Assembly (NCBI RefSeq): GCF_042679565.1
Contig: NZ_JBHTMY010000002.1
Span: 558,001 to 622,000 of the forward strand
Direction: 5' to 3'
DNA length: 64,000 nt
Source: Namhaeicola litoreus
Lineage (GTDB): Bacteria; Bacteroidota; Bacteroidia; Flavobacteriales; Flavobacteriaceae
The notes under the pieces are model-generated. The model was not told the origin of the DNA. It did no database searches and saw only the letters and a program-made list of their open reading frames with translations. How positions within the stretch are numbered: position 1 is the stretch's first letter; each line of letters starts with the position of its first letter. Positions 7,904-15,797 of this stretch are shown here, piece by piece. A program made the translations under genes and the position numbers.

Positions 7904-10273
7904 ATGAAAAAAATAATTTTTTTAATTTTTTTTCACTTCGTTTTTTTTGGACATACTCAAAACTCAGAAAGGACTTTTTTAAGTTTAGAAAAGAATAATT
8001 ACGGAGCTAAATTGACAACCAATGATGGTGTTTACCACTTTGTTTTTTTTAATGACAGAATTGTAGAAACTAAATTTACACCACAAAATGAGCAGTTTTC
8101 TTCCAATTCACACGCTGTGGTTTTAACACCTAAAATAACTTCATTAGATATTCTTGAAACCTCAGATCAAGTTATTTTAAATACTTCAGGCTTAAAAGTG
8201 ATCGTTGAAAAAAGTCCGTTTCAAATAAGTTATTTATACAAAGAGAATTATTTGATCTCAGAAAAACTGGGTTACGTAAAAACTGACTCTTTAGAGACCA
8301 TTGAATTTAATCTTACTCCTGATGAAATTTTATATGGTGGAGGCGAGCGGGTATTGGGAATGAATCGCAGAGGACATCATTTAGAATTATATAATAAAGC
8401 GCATTACGGTTATGAAAATCATTCAGAACTGATGAATTATACCATGCCCTTGGTCCTTTCCTCTCAATTATACATGCTTCATTTTGACAATGCACCCATC
8501 GGATTTTTAGATCTGGACAGTCAAAAAAATAATACCCTTTCTTACAAAACCATCAAAGGCAGAAAAGCATATCAAGTAATCGCAGGAAGTGCTTGGGAAG
8601 AAATAATCGATCAGTATACCCAACTCACCGGGAGACAACCTCTTCCACCGAGATGGGCTTTGGGTAATTTTTCCAGTAGATTCGGATACCACTCAGAAAA
8701 AGAAGTTCGGAATACCGTTCAAAAATTTCTCGATGAAAAGATCCCTTTAGATGCCGTTGTAATTGATATTTATTGGTTTGGTAAAGACATTAAAGGCCAT
8801 ATGGGAAATCTCTCTTTTCTCAAAGATTCGTTTCCATCGCCAAAGAAAATGATTCGTGATTTTAAAAAGAAAGGTGTTAAAACAATTTTAGTTACTGAAC
8901 CATTTATTTTAACTACTTCGAAGCGCTGGGAAGAGGCTTCAAAAAATAACTATTTGGGAAAAGATGTAAAGGGAGATCCCTTTGTTTATGATTTCTATTT
9001 TGGCAATACCGGACTCATTGATATTTTTGATCCGAAGGCCGGACGGTGGTTTTGGAATATCTATAAAGATTTAACCAAAGATGGTGTTTCCGGTTGGTGG
9101 GGAGACCTTGGCGAGCCAGAGGTTCATCCTTCAGATTTAATTCATGCAACTGGAACAGCAGATGAAGTACATAATATTTACGGTCACGAGTGGGCAAAAC
9201 TCATCTACAATGGTTTTCAAAAAGATTTTCCCAATGAAAGGCCTTTTATTTTAATGCGCTCAGGGTATTCAGGCTCTCAAAGATATGGACTGATTCCATG
9301 GTCTGGAGATGTGAGCAGATCATGGGGCGGATTACAAGCTCAACCGGAAATTGCTTTACAAATGGGCATGCAAGGTCTAGGTTACATGCATTCAGACTTA
9401 GGTGGATTTGCTGGAGCCGAAACTTTTGACCCTGAACTTTATACACGGTGGCTTCAATATGGTGTTTTTCAACCTGTTTTTAGACCACATGCGCAGGAGC
9501 ATATTGCTGCAGAACCCGTATTTCACGATGATAAAACCAAACTGCTCGCCAAAAAAGCAATTGAATTGAGGTATTCCTTATTACCTTATAATTATACCAT
9601 GGCGTTCAAAAATAATCAAACCGGAATACCTCTCATGAGACCAGTTTTTTTCGAGGAACCAAAGAATAAAAATCTTCTAGTTAATTCTCAAACTTATTTA
9701 TGGGGAGATCATTTTTTAGTTTACCCTGTGCTCGAATCTAAAAAAGCAACAACAGATATCTATTTTCCAAATACAAGTAATTGGTTTGATTTTTACACCG
9801 ATGAAAAATATGAAAAAGGCAAGTCCTATTCCATCAAAATAAAAGAAGATCAGATACCCGTTTTCGTAAGAGGAGGAGCTTTTATCCCAATGATTAAACC
9901 CATTCAAAGTACAGATCTTTATGAAATAAAAGAATTCGAACTTCATTTCTTTTTTGATCCAACTGTTGCACAAGGTGAAGATTTTCTCTATCATGATGAC
10001 GGTAAATCAACCCAAACTTTTGAAGCTGGGAAATTTGAAAAGATTCATTTCAAAAGCACCTATACCGCAAACGAATTAAAAATCTCTATTACTGAGGAAA
10101 TTGGCAAATATTTTAATTCGAACAAAAAAACAGCTGAATTAATCATTCATCAAATAAGCCAGCCTACAGAAGTTATAGGAGGTGCTTTTAAGTACGATTT
10201 AGCCACATCGAAACTTATATTAAAAATTGATTTAAAAAAATCAACGCAGAATTTAATCACCATAAAACTTTAG
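7904..10273 (+). CDS. Exported GH31 alpha-glucosidase or alpha-glucosyltransferase
   Basis: A 789-residue GH31 enzyme with an N-terminal signal peptide (ending near FFGHTQN). Domains are an N-terminal beta-sandwich (about 25-235), the catalytic barrel (about 250-600) and C-terminal beta domains. D401 in WWGDLGEPE is the expected nucleophile and D469 in PWSGDVSRSW the acid/base. The WGDLGEP form of the nucleophile motif, with GVKTILVTEPF and TTSKRW, recalls the transglucosylase subgroup described from Cellvibrio (Agd31B type) rather than plain hydrolases, so 4-alpha-glucosyl transfer between maltodextrins is a real alternative. It lies 46 bp after susA-like and 4 bp before the next GH13 gene. 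Confidence 0.9.
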   Translation: MKKIIFLIFFHFVFFGHTQNSERTFLSLEKNNYGAKLTTNDGVYHFVFFNDRIVETKFTPQNEQFSSNSHAVVLTPKITSLDILETSDQVILNTSGLKVIVEKSPFQISYLYKENYLISEKLGYVKTDSLETIEFNLTPDEILYGGGERVLGMNRRGHHLELYNKAHYGYENHSELMNYTMPLVLSSQLYMLHFDNAPIGFLDLDSQKNNTLSYKTIKGRKAYQVIAGSAWEEIIDQYTQLTGRQPLPPRWALGNFSSRFGYHSEKEVRNTVQKFLDEKIPLDAVVIDIYWFGKDIKGHMGNLSFLKDSFPSPKKMIRDFKKKGVKTILVTEPFILTTSKRWEEASKNNYLGKDVKGDPFVYDFYFGNTGLIDIFDPKAGRWFWNIYKDLTKDGVSGWWGDLGEPEVHPSDLIHATGTADEVHNIYGHEWAKLIYNGFQKDFPNERPFILMRSGYSGSQRYGLIPWSGDVSRSWGGLQAQPEIALQMGMQGLGYMHSDLGGFAGAETFDPELYTRWLQYGVFQPVFRPHAQEHIAAEPVFHDDKTKLLAKKAIELRYSLLPYNYTMAFKNNQTGIPLMRPVFFEEPKNKNLLVNSQTYLWGDHFLVYPVLESKKATTDIYFPNTSNWFDFYTDEKYEKGKSYSIKIKEDQIPVFVRGGAFIPMIKPIQSTDLYEIKEFELHFFFDPTVAQGEDFLYHDDGKSTQTFEAGKFEKIHFKSTYTANELKISITEEIGKYFNSNKKTAELIIHQISQPTEVIGGAFKYDLATSKLILKIDLKKSTQNLITIKL

Positions 10274-10277
10274 TTCT

Positions 10278-11936
10278 ATGATCAAATATATTGTACTCTT
10301 TTTATTCATTGCATTACAAATCCAATGCACCAAAAAAATAGAGGAAAAACCGGAAAAAATCAAAACCGAATCCCCCTTTGTCTGGGAAGCAGCCAATTTA
10401 TATTTTTTGATGACCGACAGATTCAATAACGGTAATACAGAAAATGACGTCAATTTTGACCGAACAAAAGAAACCGGAAAATTACGTGGATTTGAAGGTG
10501 GAGACCTTCTTGGAATTATCCAAAAAATAGAGGACGACTATTTTACTGATCTTGGTATCAATGCCATTTGGTTTACACCTGTTGTTGAGCAAATACATGG
10601 TTTTGTGGATGAAGGAACTGGCGTATCATATGGTTTTCACGGATATTGGACAAAAGATTGGACGGCACTTGACCCCAACTTTGGTACAAAAGAAGATCTA
10701 AAAAAACTAGTGGAGGCTGCACATAAAAAAGGAATTCGGATTGTTTTAGACGGCGTGATAAATCATACAGGACCTGTAACTGAGCAAGATCCCGTATGGC
10801 CTGAGGATTGGGTAAGAACAGATCCTACTTGTACATATCAGTCTTTTGAAACTACGACGGCCTGTACACTTGTTAAAAATTTACCCGATCTAAAAACGGA
10901 AACAGAAAAAGAAGTTGACATTCCAGCTGCTTTGGCTGAAAAATGGAAAGCCGAAGGAAGGTATGAGCAAGAAATGAAAGAATTAGATGAGTTTTTTGAA
11001 AGAACCGGATACAAAAGAACACCCACAAATTATATCATAAAATGGTTAACCGATTATATTTTAGAATTCGGTATAGATGGGTATCGCGCAGACACTGTAA
11101 AACATACAGAACCAGAAATTTGGCTAACATTTAAAAACGAATGTGATTATGCTTTTGAATTTTGGAAACAGAACAATCCGGAGCTCGTTTTGGATGATAA
11201 TGATTTTTACATGGTCGGCGAAGTATATAATTATGCCATTAGTAATGGAAAGCTATTTGATTTTGGCGACAAAAAAGTAAACTATTTTGAAAATGGTTTT
11301 AGAAGTTTGATCAATTTTGAATTTAAGAGTGATGCCAACAAGTCATATGAGGAACTTTTCTCTAAGTATGATAGCCTTTTACACCATCAATTAGCAGGTT
11401 TTGGAACAATGAATTATGTTTCTTCTCATGATGACAGTGGTCCCTTTGATAAAGAAAGAAAAAGAGCAATAGAAGCCGGAACTAAACTGCTGCTTTGCCC
11501 GGGCACGACCCAAGTTTATTACGGAGACGAATCTGCTCGCAGTTTAGTGATTGAAGGAACCCAAGGAGATGCTACCCTGCGATCTTTTATGAATTGGGAG
11601 GAAATATCAACTAATCCTCAAACAAAAGAGGTATTAGCTCATTGGCAAAAGCTAGGAAAATTTCGTGCAAATCATCCAGCAATTGGAGCTGGCAAACATG
11701 AACTAGTTAGTGAAAAACCCTATTTCTTTAAAAGAACTTATACTTCCGGTAATTATGTTGATGAGGTTCTCATTGGCTTAGATTTAAACGAAGGAGAAAA
11801 AGAAATTCAAGTAGCCGGAATTTTTAATGAAGGTGAGACTTTAATCGATGCATATTCCAATAGCACAGCCGAGGTAAAAGACGGTAAAATCACCATTAAC
11901 TCACCTTTTGGAATTGTATTATTAGAATTAAAATAG
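10278..11936 (+). CDS. GH13 alpha-amylase lipoprotein 1
   Basis: A 552-residue lipoprotein with a lipobox ending at C17 (LQIQC). The lysines just after the cysteine do not settle surface versus periplasmic placement. All GH13 regions are present: D158..H163 in VLDGVINH, R270 and nucleophile D272 in GYRADTVKH, E315 in VGEVYNY, and H384/D385 in SSHDDSGP. Residues about 172-250 form a long insertion (domain B) with two closely placed cysteines. It probably cuts alpha-1,4 glucan to maltodextrins outside the inner membrane. The gene is spaced 4 bp after the GH31 gene and 7 bp before a second GH13 lipoprotein of different subfamily character. Confidence 0.88.
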   Translation: MIKYIVLFLFIALQIQCTKKIEEKPEKIKTESPFVWEAANLYFLMTDRFNNGNTENDVNFDRTKETGKLRGFEGGDLLGIIQKIEDDYFTDLGINAIWFTPVVEQIHGFVDEGTGVSYGFHGYWTKDWTALDPNFGTKEDLKKLVEAAHKKGIRIVLDGVINHTGPVTEQDPVWPEDWVRTDPTCTYQSFETTTACTLVKNLPDLKTETEKEVDIPAALAEKWKAEGRYEQEMKELDEFFERTGYKRTPTNYIIKWLTDYILEFGIDGYRADTVKHTEPEIWLTFKNECDYAFEFWKQNNPELVLDDNDFYMVGEVYNYAISNGKLFDFGDKKVNYFENGFRSLINFEFKSDANKSYEELFSKYDSLLHHQLAGFGTMNYVSSHDDSGPFDKERKRAIEAGTKLLLCPGTTQVYYGDESARSLVIEGTQGDATLRSFMNWEEISTNPQTKEVLAHWQKLGKFRANHPAIGAGKHELVSEKPYFFKRTYTSGNYVDEVLIGLDLNEGEKEIQVAGIFNEGETLIDAYSNSTAEVKDGKITINSPFGIVLLELK

Positions 11937-11943
11937 CTTAGGT

Positions 11944-13821
11944 ATGAAAAATATTCTTTCACTTGCAGTATTTTTGATGACCCTAACTTTTATTGGGTGT
12001 CAAAAAACAGAAATCGAGAAAACCAAACAAGAAGCAACAATGACAAAACCTCAGAAAAAAGTTATTTATCAAGTTTTCACCCGTCTTTTTGGGAATACAA
12101 ATACAATCAATAAACCTTGGGGCACTATAGAAGAAAACGGTGTTGGAAAGTTTGCAGATTTTGATGAAAAAGCCTTAAAAGAAATCAAAGATCTGGGGGT
12201 TACGCATATTTGGTACACAGGTGTACCGCATCATGCCACAGTTACTGATTATACAGAGTTCGGTATTTCTAATGACGATCCTGATGTAGTAAAAGGGAGA
12301 GCCGGTTCACCCTATGCTGTGAAAGACTATTACAATGTTAACCCTGATTTGGCCGTCGATCCGGAAAAAAGATTAGAGGAATTTGAAAGTCTGATCAAAA
12401 GAACACATGAAGCGGGTCTTAAAGTAATCATTGATATTGTCCCCAACCATGTTGCCAGGAAATATATAGGGAAATCAAATCCCGAAGGCGTTGTAGATTT
12501 CGGTGCAAAGGATAATTCTCAAGTTGTTTACGATAAAAATAACAACTTCTATTATGTGGTTGGCGAATCATTCAAAGTACCGCATTGGGAAAATAATTAT
12601 TTGCCTTTAGGAGGTGAAAAACATACCTTGGCTGATGGAAAATTTGAAGAAAATCCGGCGAAATGGACAGGCAATGGAGCACGCACAGCGCAACCAGGGT
12701 TTTATGACTGGTATGAAACGGTGAAAATAAATTACGGAATAAGTGAATCTGGAAATAAAGATTTTGATGAGCTGCCTTCAGATTTTGATTTGGTACCCTA
12801 TCAGGAACATTTTGCTTTTTGGAAAGACAAAACTGTCCCTGACTCATGGAAAAAATTTAGAGATATCGCGTTATATTGGATAGAAAAAGGAGTTGACGGT
12901 TTTCGATATGATATGGCGGAAATGGTTCCTGTTGAGTTTTGGAGTTATATGAACTCTTCTATTAAAATGAAGAATCCCGAAGCTTTGTTATTGGCAGAAG
13001 TATACAACCCGTCTTTATATAGAGAATATATTTTTAAAGGAAAAATGGATTACTTGTACGATAAAGTTGCTTTGTACGATAGTATCAAAGGTATCATGCA
13101 GGGCTGGGGCTCTACTGATAATTTACCGGGAGTTCAGGATCAGGTGAAGGATATTGAGCACAATATGCTCCATTTTTTAGAAAATCATGACGAACAACGC
13201 ATTGCCAGTACGGAGTTTGCAGGCTCGGCGAAGAAAGGAAAACCGGCAATGCTAGTTTCTGCAGCCATTAGCACCTCCCCAACCATGATATATTTTGGAC
13301 AAGAAGTGGGCGAGCCTGGAGCAGAAGATGCCGGGTTTGGTTCTCCTTCAAGAACATCTATTTTTGACTATATCGGGGTACCCCATCACCAAAGGTGGAT
13401 GAACGATAAAAAGTTTGACGGTGGACAACTATCTGAGGATGAAAAGGAGTTAAGAACTTTTTATTCAAAATTACTGAATTTCACTTTAGATCATACCGCT
13501 ATGATGGGTAACTACCAAGACATTCATCTTTATAATCGTGAGCATACTGATAATTATTACAAAACCCTCTATTCATTTGTCCGATGGGATGAACAGGAGA
13601 AATTTGTAATTGTAGCCAATTTCGATGAAAACATTCATTACGCTATCGACCTTAAAATTCCGGCCGACATAATCAGTAAATGGAAATTAAGTGATGGTCA
13701 ATATCAGGTAAATCCATTCTTAGATCACCATAAACCAACTAAATTACTCGTGAAGGAAGGTGTGGGTATTATTCAATTAGAAATCGAGCCCTTAGGATCC
13801 TATATTTTTGGTTTAGAATAA
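11944..13821 (+). CDS. GH13 alpha-amylase lipoprotein 2
   Basis: A 625-residue lipoprotein with lipobox cysteine C19 (FIGCQ). GH13 regions are D164..H169 in IIDIVPNHV, R321 and nucleophile D323 in GFRYDMAEM, E352 in LLAEVYNP, and H415/D416 in FLENHDEQR. A long domain B insertion (about 175-290) separates regions I and II. It is the last gene of the maltose operon and is followed by a hairpin terminator. It is clearly divergent from the previous gene, so the two probably differ in substrate or product length and are not a recent duplication. The exact specificity cannot be read from the sequence. Confidence 0.87.
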   Translation: MKNILSLAVFLMTLTFIGCQKTEIEKTKQEATMTKPQKKVIYQVFTRLFGNTNTINKPWGTIEENGVGKFADFDEKALKEIKDLGVTHIWYTGVPHHATVTDYTEFGISNDDPDVVKGRAGSPYAVKDYYNVNPDLAVDPEKRLEEFESLIKRTHEAGLKVIIDIVPNHVARKYIGKSNPEGVVDFGAKDNSQVVYDKNNNFYYVVGESFKVPHWENNYLPLGGEKHTLADGKFEENPAKWTGNGARTAQPGFYDWYETVKINYGISESGNKDFDELPSDFDLVPYQEHFAFWKDKTVPDSWKKFRDIALYWIEKGVDGFRYDMAEMVPVEFWSYMNSSIKMKNPEALLLAEVYNPSLYREYIFKGKMDYLYDKVALYDSIKGIMQGWGSTDNLPGVQDQVKDIEHNMLHFLENHDEQRIASTEFAGSAKKGKPAMLVSAAISTSPTMIYFGQEVGEPGAEDAGFGSPSRTSIFDYIGVPHHQRWMNDKKFDGGQLSEDEKELRTFYSKLLNFTLDHTAMMGNYQDIHLYNREHTDNYYKTLYSFVRWDEQEKFVIVANFDENIHYAIDLKIPADIISKWKLSDGQYQVNPFLDHHKPTKLLVKEGVGIIQLEIEPLGSYIFGLE

Positions 13822-13822
13822 A

Positions 13823-13860
13823 AAGAAAGGCCATTGTTAAAATAATCAACAGCCTTTCTT
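13823..13860. terminator. Hairpin terminator between convergent operons
   Basis: Arms AAGAAAGGC (13823-13831) and GCCTTTCTT (13852-13860), with inner TGTT/AACA pairing. On the minus strand the stem is followed by TTTTTATT, so it ends transcripts of the leftward hsp20 operon well. For the rightward maltose operon only the arm itself supplies Ts. Confidence 0.75.
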
Positions 13861-13871
13861 GGGGGAATATG

Positions 13872-14309
13872 CTAAACTTGAGGGGACACTCCAATAAGGA
13901 GCTTTTGTTTATGCGATTTTAAAATATCTTTGATTACTCTGAAAATTTTCTTTTTTGTGTATTTAAAATTTAGTTCCAACAACTTCACTTCTTTGTCGCA
14001 TTCATCATGCTCTTTTATTAATTTTTGAAGATCTTCTTCTTTAAAAGATTTGAATAGTTTGGCAATATTTTGATCATGTACTAATATTCTGGCTTGAATT
14101 TCTTTCCGTTTTTGTTCCGTAGCTTTTAATAGTTCTATTTTCTTTTTCGTCAATTCATAAGAACTTTTTGAACTCAATTCCAAAAAGTGCGTACTTAATA
14201 ATTGTTTCAAAAAAAGATGTTCATCTTTTACAAAATCCAATTCCGCTATCCAAAGTTGTACCTGGTCATGGAGTTCATTCTTTTTTTGTTCATTTTGATA
14301 ACTAGTCAT
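13872..14309 (-). CDS. Coiled-coil protein of unknown function, co-transcribed with Hsp20
   Basis: A 145-residue soluble protein of no family I recognise. It is very rich in Lys, Glu, Leu and Gln, with long predicted helices and heptad-like spacing (for example ELTKKKIELLKATEQKRKEI near 58-77, and LQKLIKEHDECDKEVKLLEL near 96-115). This suggests a coiled coil or helical bundle. It has no signal peptide and no membrane segment. It follows hsp20 by 54 bp, with a hairpin in the gap that could lower its expression. The pairing suggests a stress-related helper or adaptor, but this rests only on context. Confidence 0.75.
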   Translation of the reverse strand: MTSYQNEQKKNELHDQVQLWIAELDFVKDEHLFLKQLLSTHFLELSSKSSYELTKKKIELLKATEQKRKEIQARILVHDQNIAKLFKSFKEEDLQKLIKEHDECDKEVKLLELNFKYTKKKIFRVIKDILKSHKQKLLIGVSPQV

Positions 14310-14331
14310 TTTCCTTTCATTTTTTTGATAA

Positions 14332-14349
14332 GGGAGGATTACTCCTCCC
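14332..14349 (-). terminator. Intercistronic hairpin after hsp20
   Basis: Perfect 7-bp stem GGGAGGA/TCCTCCC with a 4-nt loop in the 54-bp gap between hsp20 and the coiled-coil gene. It has only two Ts after the stem, so it probably attenuates transcription or stabilises the hsp20 mRNA rather than acting as a full terminator. Confidence 0.5.
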
Positions 14350-14363
14350 TTTCATAGGTTTGA

Positions 14364-14807
14364 TTACTCAATTTCAATTACTCTTTTATGAGTAAGTACA
14401 TCTGCAGGAAGTTTAGTGAGTACAATATTCAAAATGCCATTTTTGTAATTAGCTTTGATTTTTTCGTCCTCATTCACATTTTCAGGTAAAGTAAAAGAAC
14501 GAGTAAAACCATTGTAATTAAACTCTTTTCTTGTAAAGTTTTCTGCAGTTTCCTCTTTCTTTGCTTCTCTCTCAGCGGCGATATGTAAAACACCGTTTTC
14601 GATGACAACATTAAAATCTTTTTTACTAAAACCAGGAACAGCCACATCAATAACAAAATTTTCATCTGTTTCTTTAATGTTCATGGCTGGTACCCATTTG
14701 TCATCTAGTAAAAAATCTTTGGTAAATAATCTATCTGTTCCCAATAAATCGGTGAACATGGTATCATACCAAGGTAAGCGGGGGGATTTAAATTTTACTA
14801 AGGTCAT
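14364..14807 (-). CDS. Hsp20 / alpha-crystallin small heat-shock protein
   Basis: A 147-residue ATP-independent holdase chaperone that keeps unfolding proteins soluble in the cytoplasm. The alpha-crystallin domain spans about 45-140, with DENFVIDVAVPGFSKKDF, VIENGVLHIAAERE, and the conserved A-x-x-x-n-G-v-L pattern seen as ANYKNGILNIVL near the C terminus. The terminal segment VLTHKRVIEIE carries the short hydrophobic tail motif used for oligomer assembly. The upstream region has no exact TAnnTTTG box but carries paired TGA-N6-TCA boxes at 14873-14908 and a weak TAACTTTA at 14842-14849, which suggests activator control by the neighbouring CheY-CRP regulator. Confidence 0.93.
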   Translation of the reverse strand: MTLVKFKSPRLPWYDTMFTDLLGTDRLFTKDFLLDDKWVPAMNIKETDENFVIDVAVPGFSKKDFNVVIENGVLHIAAEREAKKEETAENFTRKEFNYNGFTRSFTLPENVNEDEKIKANYKNGILNIVLTKLPADVLTHKRVIEIE

Positions 14808-14841
14808 GATCTTAAGATTTAAGGTTAATAATAATTTTGTT

Positions 14842-14908
14842 TAAAGTTAATATGGAACGTGAGTCTAAATCAATGACTCAAATCATCAAAATGAGTGATT
14901 CCAATCAA
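14842..14908 (-). promoter_or_regulatory. Paired CRP/FNR-type boxes and weak -7 box before hsp20 (pair A)
   Basis: On the plus strand TGACTCAAATCA (14874-14885) and TGATTCCAATCA (14896-14907) are both TGA-N6-TCA; the second matches the FNR consensus TTGAT-N4-ATCAA in 9 of 10 fixed positions. Their centres are exactly 22 bp apart. On the minus strand they are followed by TAACTTTA (14849-14842), one mismatch from TAnnTTTG, which puts the nearer box at about -41 of the predicted start, the class II activator position. Confidence 0.6.
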
Positions 14909-14942
14909 CATTCTTATTTTTGAACTTTTAAATAAAACTTAT

Positions 14943-15449
14943 TTATAAAAACGCACCATTTTCATCTAATTTCACGCGCATTTTTTTATCTCCATTTACA
15001 AGGGTGAGTTTATAAGACTTTTTGGCCCCGTTGTCTTGATTGTAGGTAATTCTGTATACGTCTTCATGAATACCCCAACCTGGAAACCTTTTAACTACTG
15101 CATTTCGCACATCTACCGGTAAAGAAACATTGTTGTATTTTTCAATGGTTCTCAAAATATGACCATCTTTATCATATGCGGCTACAACTTTTCCGTCAGG
15201 AATAAAGAAATTGACTGTATAAAAGTCGTAATCATCTTGATAGAAATCCGCTTCTTGAAGGTCATAATTTGCGACTTCTTTCTGAAGTAAATTCACAGAA
15301 ACAGCAGCATCACGCGTGCCAGTTTCATTTAAATATTTATAATTTGTGGCTTTAACCACAACTTCATCTAACATACCATCATTTATAACTTGTGAGAAAA
15401 GGGGGATGGTTAACCCAAATACGAATAAACCAATGATTAATTTTTTCAT
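14943..15449 (-). CDS. Small exported protein, possibly PepSY-like
   Basis: A 168-residue protein with a clear signal peptide (MKKLIIGLFVFGLTIPLFSQ). The mature part is an alpha/beta protein with no cysteine and no membrane segment. The end, with KKSYKLTLVNGDKKMRVKLDENG, resembles the strand-rich repeats of PepSY-like periplasmic proteins, and VRNAVVKRFPGW near 110-125 also fits that pattern, but this assignment is tentative. The gene is monocistronic in appearance: it has its own paired-box promoter at 15478-15543, and the hsp20 promoter region lies directly downstream. It is probably a periplasmic stress protein of the same regulon. Confidence 0.72.
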   Translation of the reverse strand: MKKLIIGLFVFGLTIPLFSQVINDGMLDEVVVKATNYKYLNETGTRDAAVSVNLLQKEVANYDLQEADFYQDDYDFYTVNFFIPDGKVVAAYDKDGHILRTIEKYNNVSLPVDVRNAVVKRFPGWGIHEDVYRITYNQDNGAKKSYKLTLVNGDKKMRVKLDENGAFL

Positions 15450-15477
15450 GATGATAGAGTTTAGGATTAATGTCTGA

Positions 15478-15543
15478 TGAATTTACTTATACCCTAAACA
15501 TTATGCAATGATACCCATCAACTGAAAATATGATCTTGCTCAA
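15478..15543 (-). promoter_or_regulatory. Paired CRP/FNR-type boxes before the exported-protein gene (pair B)
   Basis: TGATACCCATCA (15509-15520; with flanks 9 of 10 to TTGAT-N4-ATCAA) and TGATCTTGCTCA (15531-15542) are both TGA-N6-TCA with centres 22 bp apart. TAAATTCA on the minus strand at 15485-15478 lies at the same distance as the -7-like boxes of pairs A and C, though it matches TAnnTTTG less well. Confidence 0.55.
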
Positions 15544-15575
15544 TAAAAAAGAACAGAAAGCGTTACTTTCTGTTC
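15544..15575 (-). terminator. Strong intrinsic terminator
   Basis: Perfect 10-bp stem GAACAGAAAG/CTTTCTGTTC with loop of five bases (15551-15575), followed on the minus strand by TTTTTTATTG. It ends the two-component operon and/or the candidate small RNA. Confidence 0.85.
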
Positions 15576-15727
15576 TCCAAAAGGCAGATCTTCAATCTTT
15601 ATTCACGTTTCGCAATTTTTAATTGTACTTGACGAGAATTACTTTGTTGTGAGATCCACTTTTTAATACTTAAATCTAATTAAAAAATCAATCTTATTAA
15701 TTCATAGAATTATTTTACAATTATTTG
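15544..15727 (-). ncRNA. Candidate small RNA of about 180 nt behind the response regulator
   Basis: Paired boxes C and a TACTTTTA -7-like box predict a start near 15725 on the minus strand, and the transcript would end at the strong terminator 15575-15544. No protein-coding frame is present. An internal hairpin CAATT/AATTG near 15613-15625 is visible. The alternative is a long 3' untranslated region of the response-regulator mRNA that shares the same terminator. Expression data would be needed to decide. Confidence 0.35.
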
Positions 15728-15730
15728 AGT

Positions 15731-15796
15731 TAAAAGTAGGTTGACTATAATTACTTTTTGATGACCAAGATCAATAAAAAGAATGATTGTCGTCAA
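15731..15796 (-). promoter_or_regulatory. Paired CRP/FNR-type boxes just behind the response-regulator gene (pair C)
   Basis: TGACCAAGATCA (15762-15773) and TGATTGTCGTCA (15784-15795) are TGA-N6-TCA boxes with centres 22 bp apart; the outer one ends two bases before the regulator's stop codon. TACTTTTA on the minus strand (15738-15731) is one mismatch from TAnnTTTG and lies 29.5 bp from the centre of the nearer box, as in pairs A and B. Confidence 0.55.
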
Positions 15797-15797
15797 T

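Larger units (their letters stand above)
15450..15797. other. 348-bp region without a protein gene
   Basis: It contains, from right to left in the direction of transcription, paired boxes C (15761-15796) with a weak -7 box, a non-coding stretch, a strong terminator (15544-15575), and paired boxes B (15508-15543) for the exported-protein gene. The minus strand between 15727 and 15576 has no open frame longer than a few codons; for example, the ATG near 15703 meets a stop after two codons. Confidence 0.6.

Noticed and set aside
14859..14881. CIRCE-type heat-shock operator before hsp20
   Set aside because: TGAGTC-N9-GACTCA has the CIRCE-like N9 spacing but the arms do not match TTAGCACTC/GAGTGCTAA; the region is better explained by the TGA-N6-TCA boxes.
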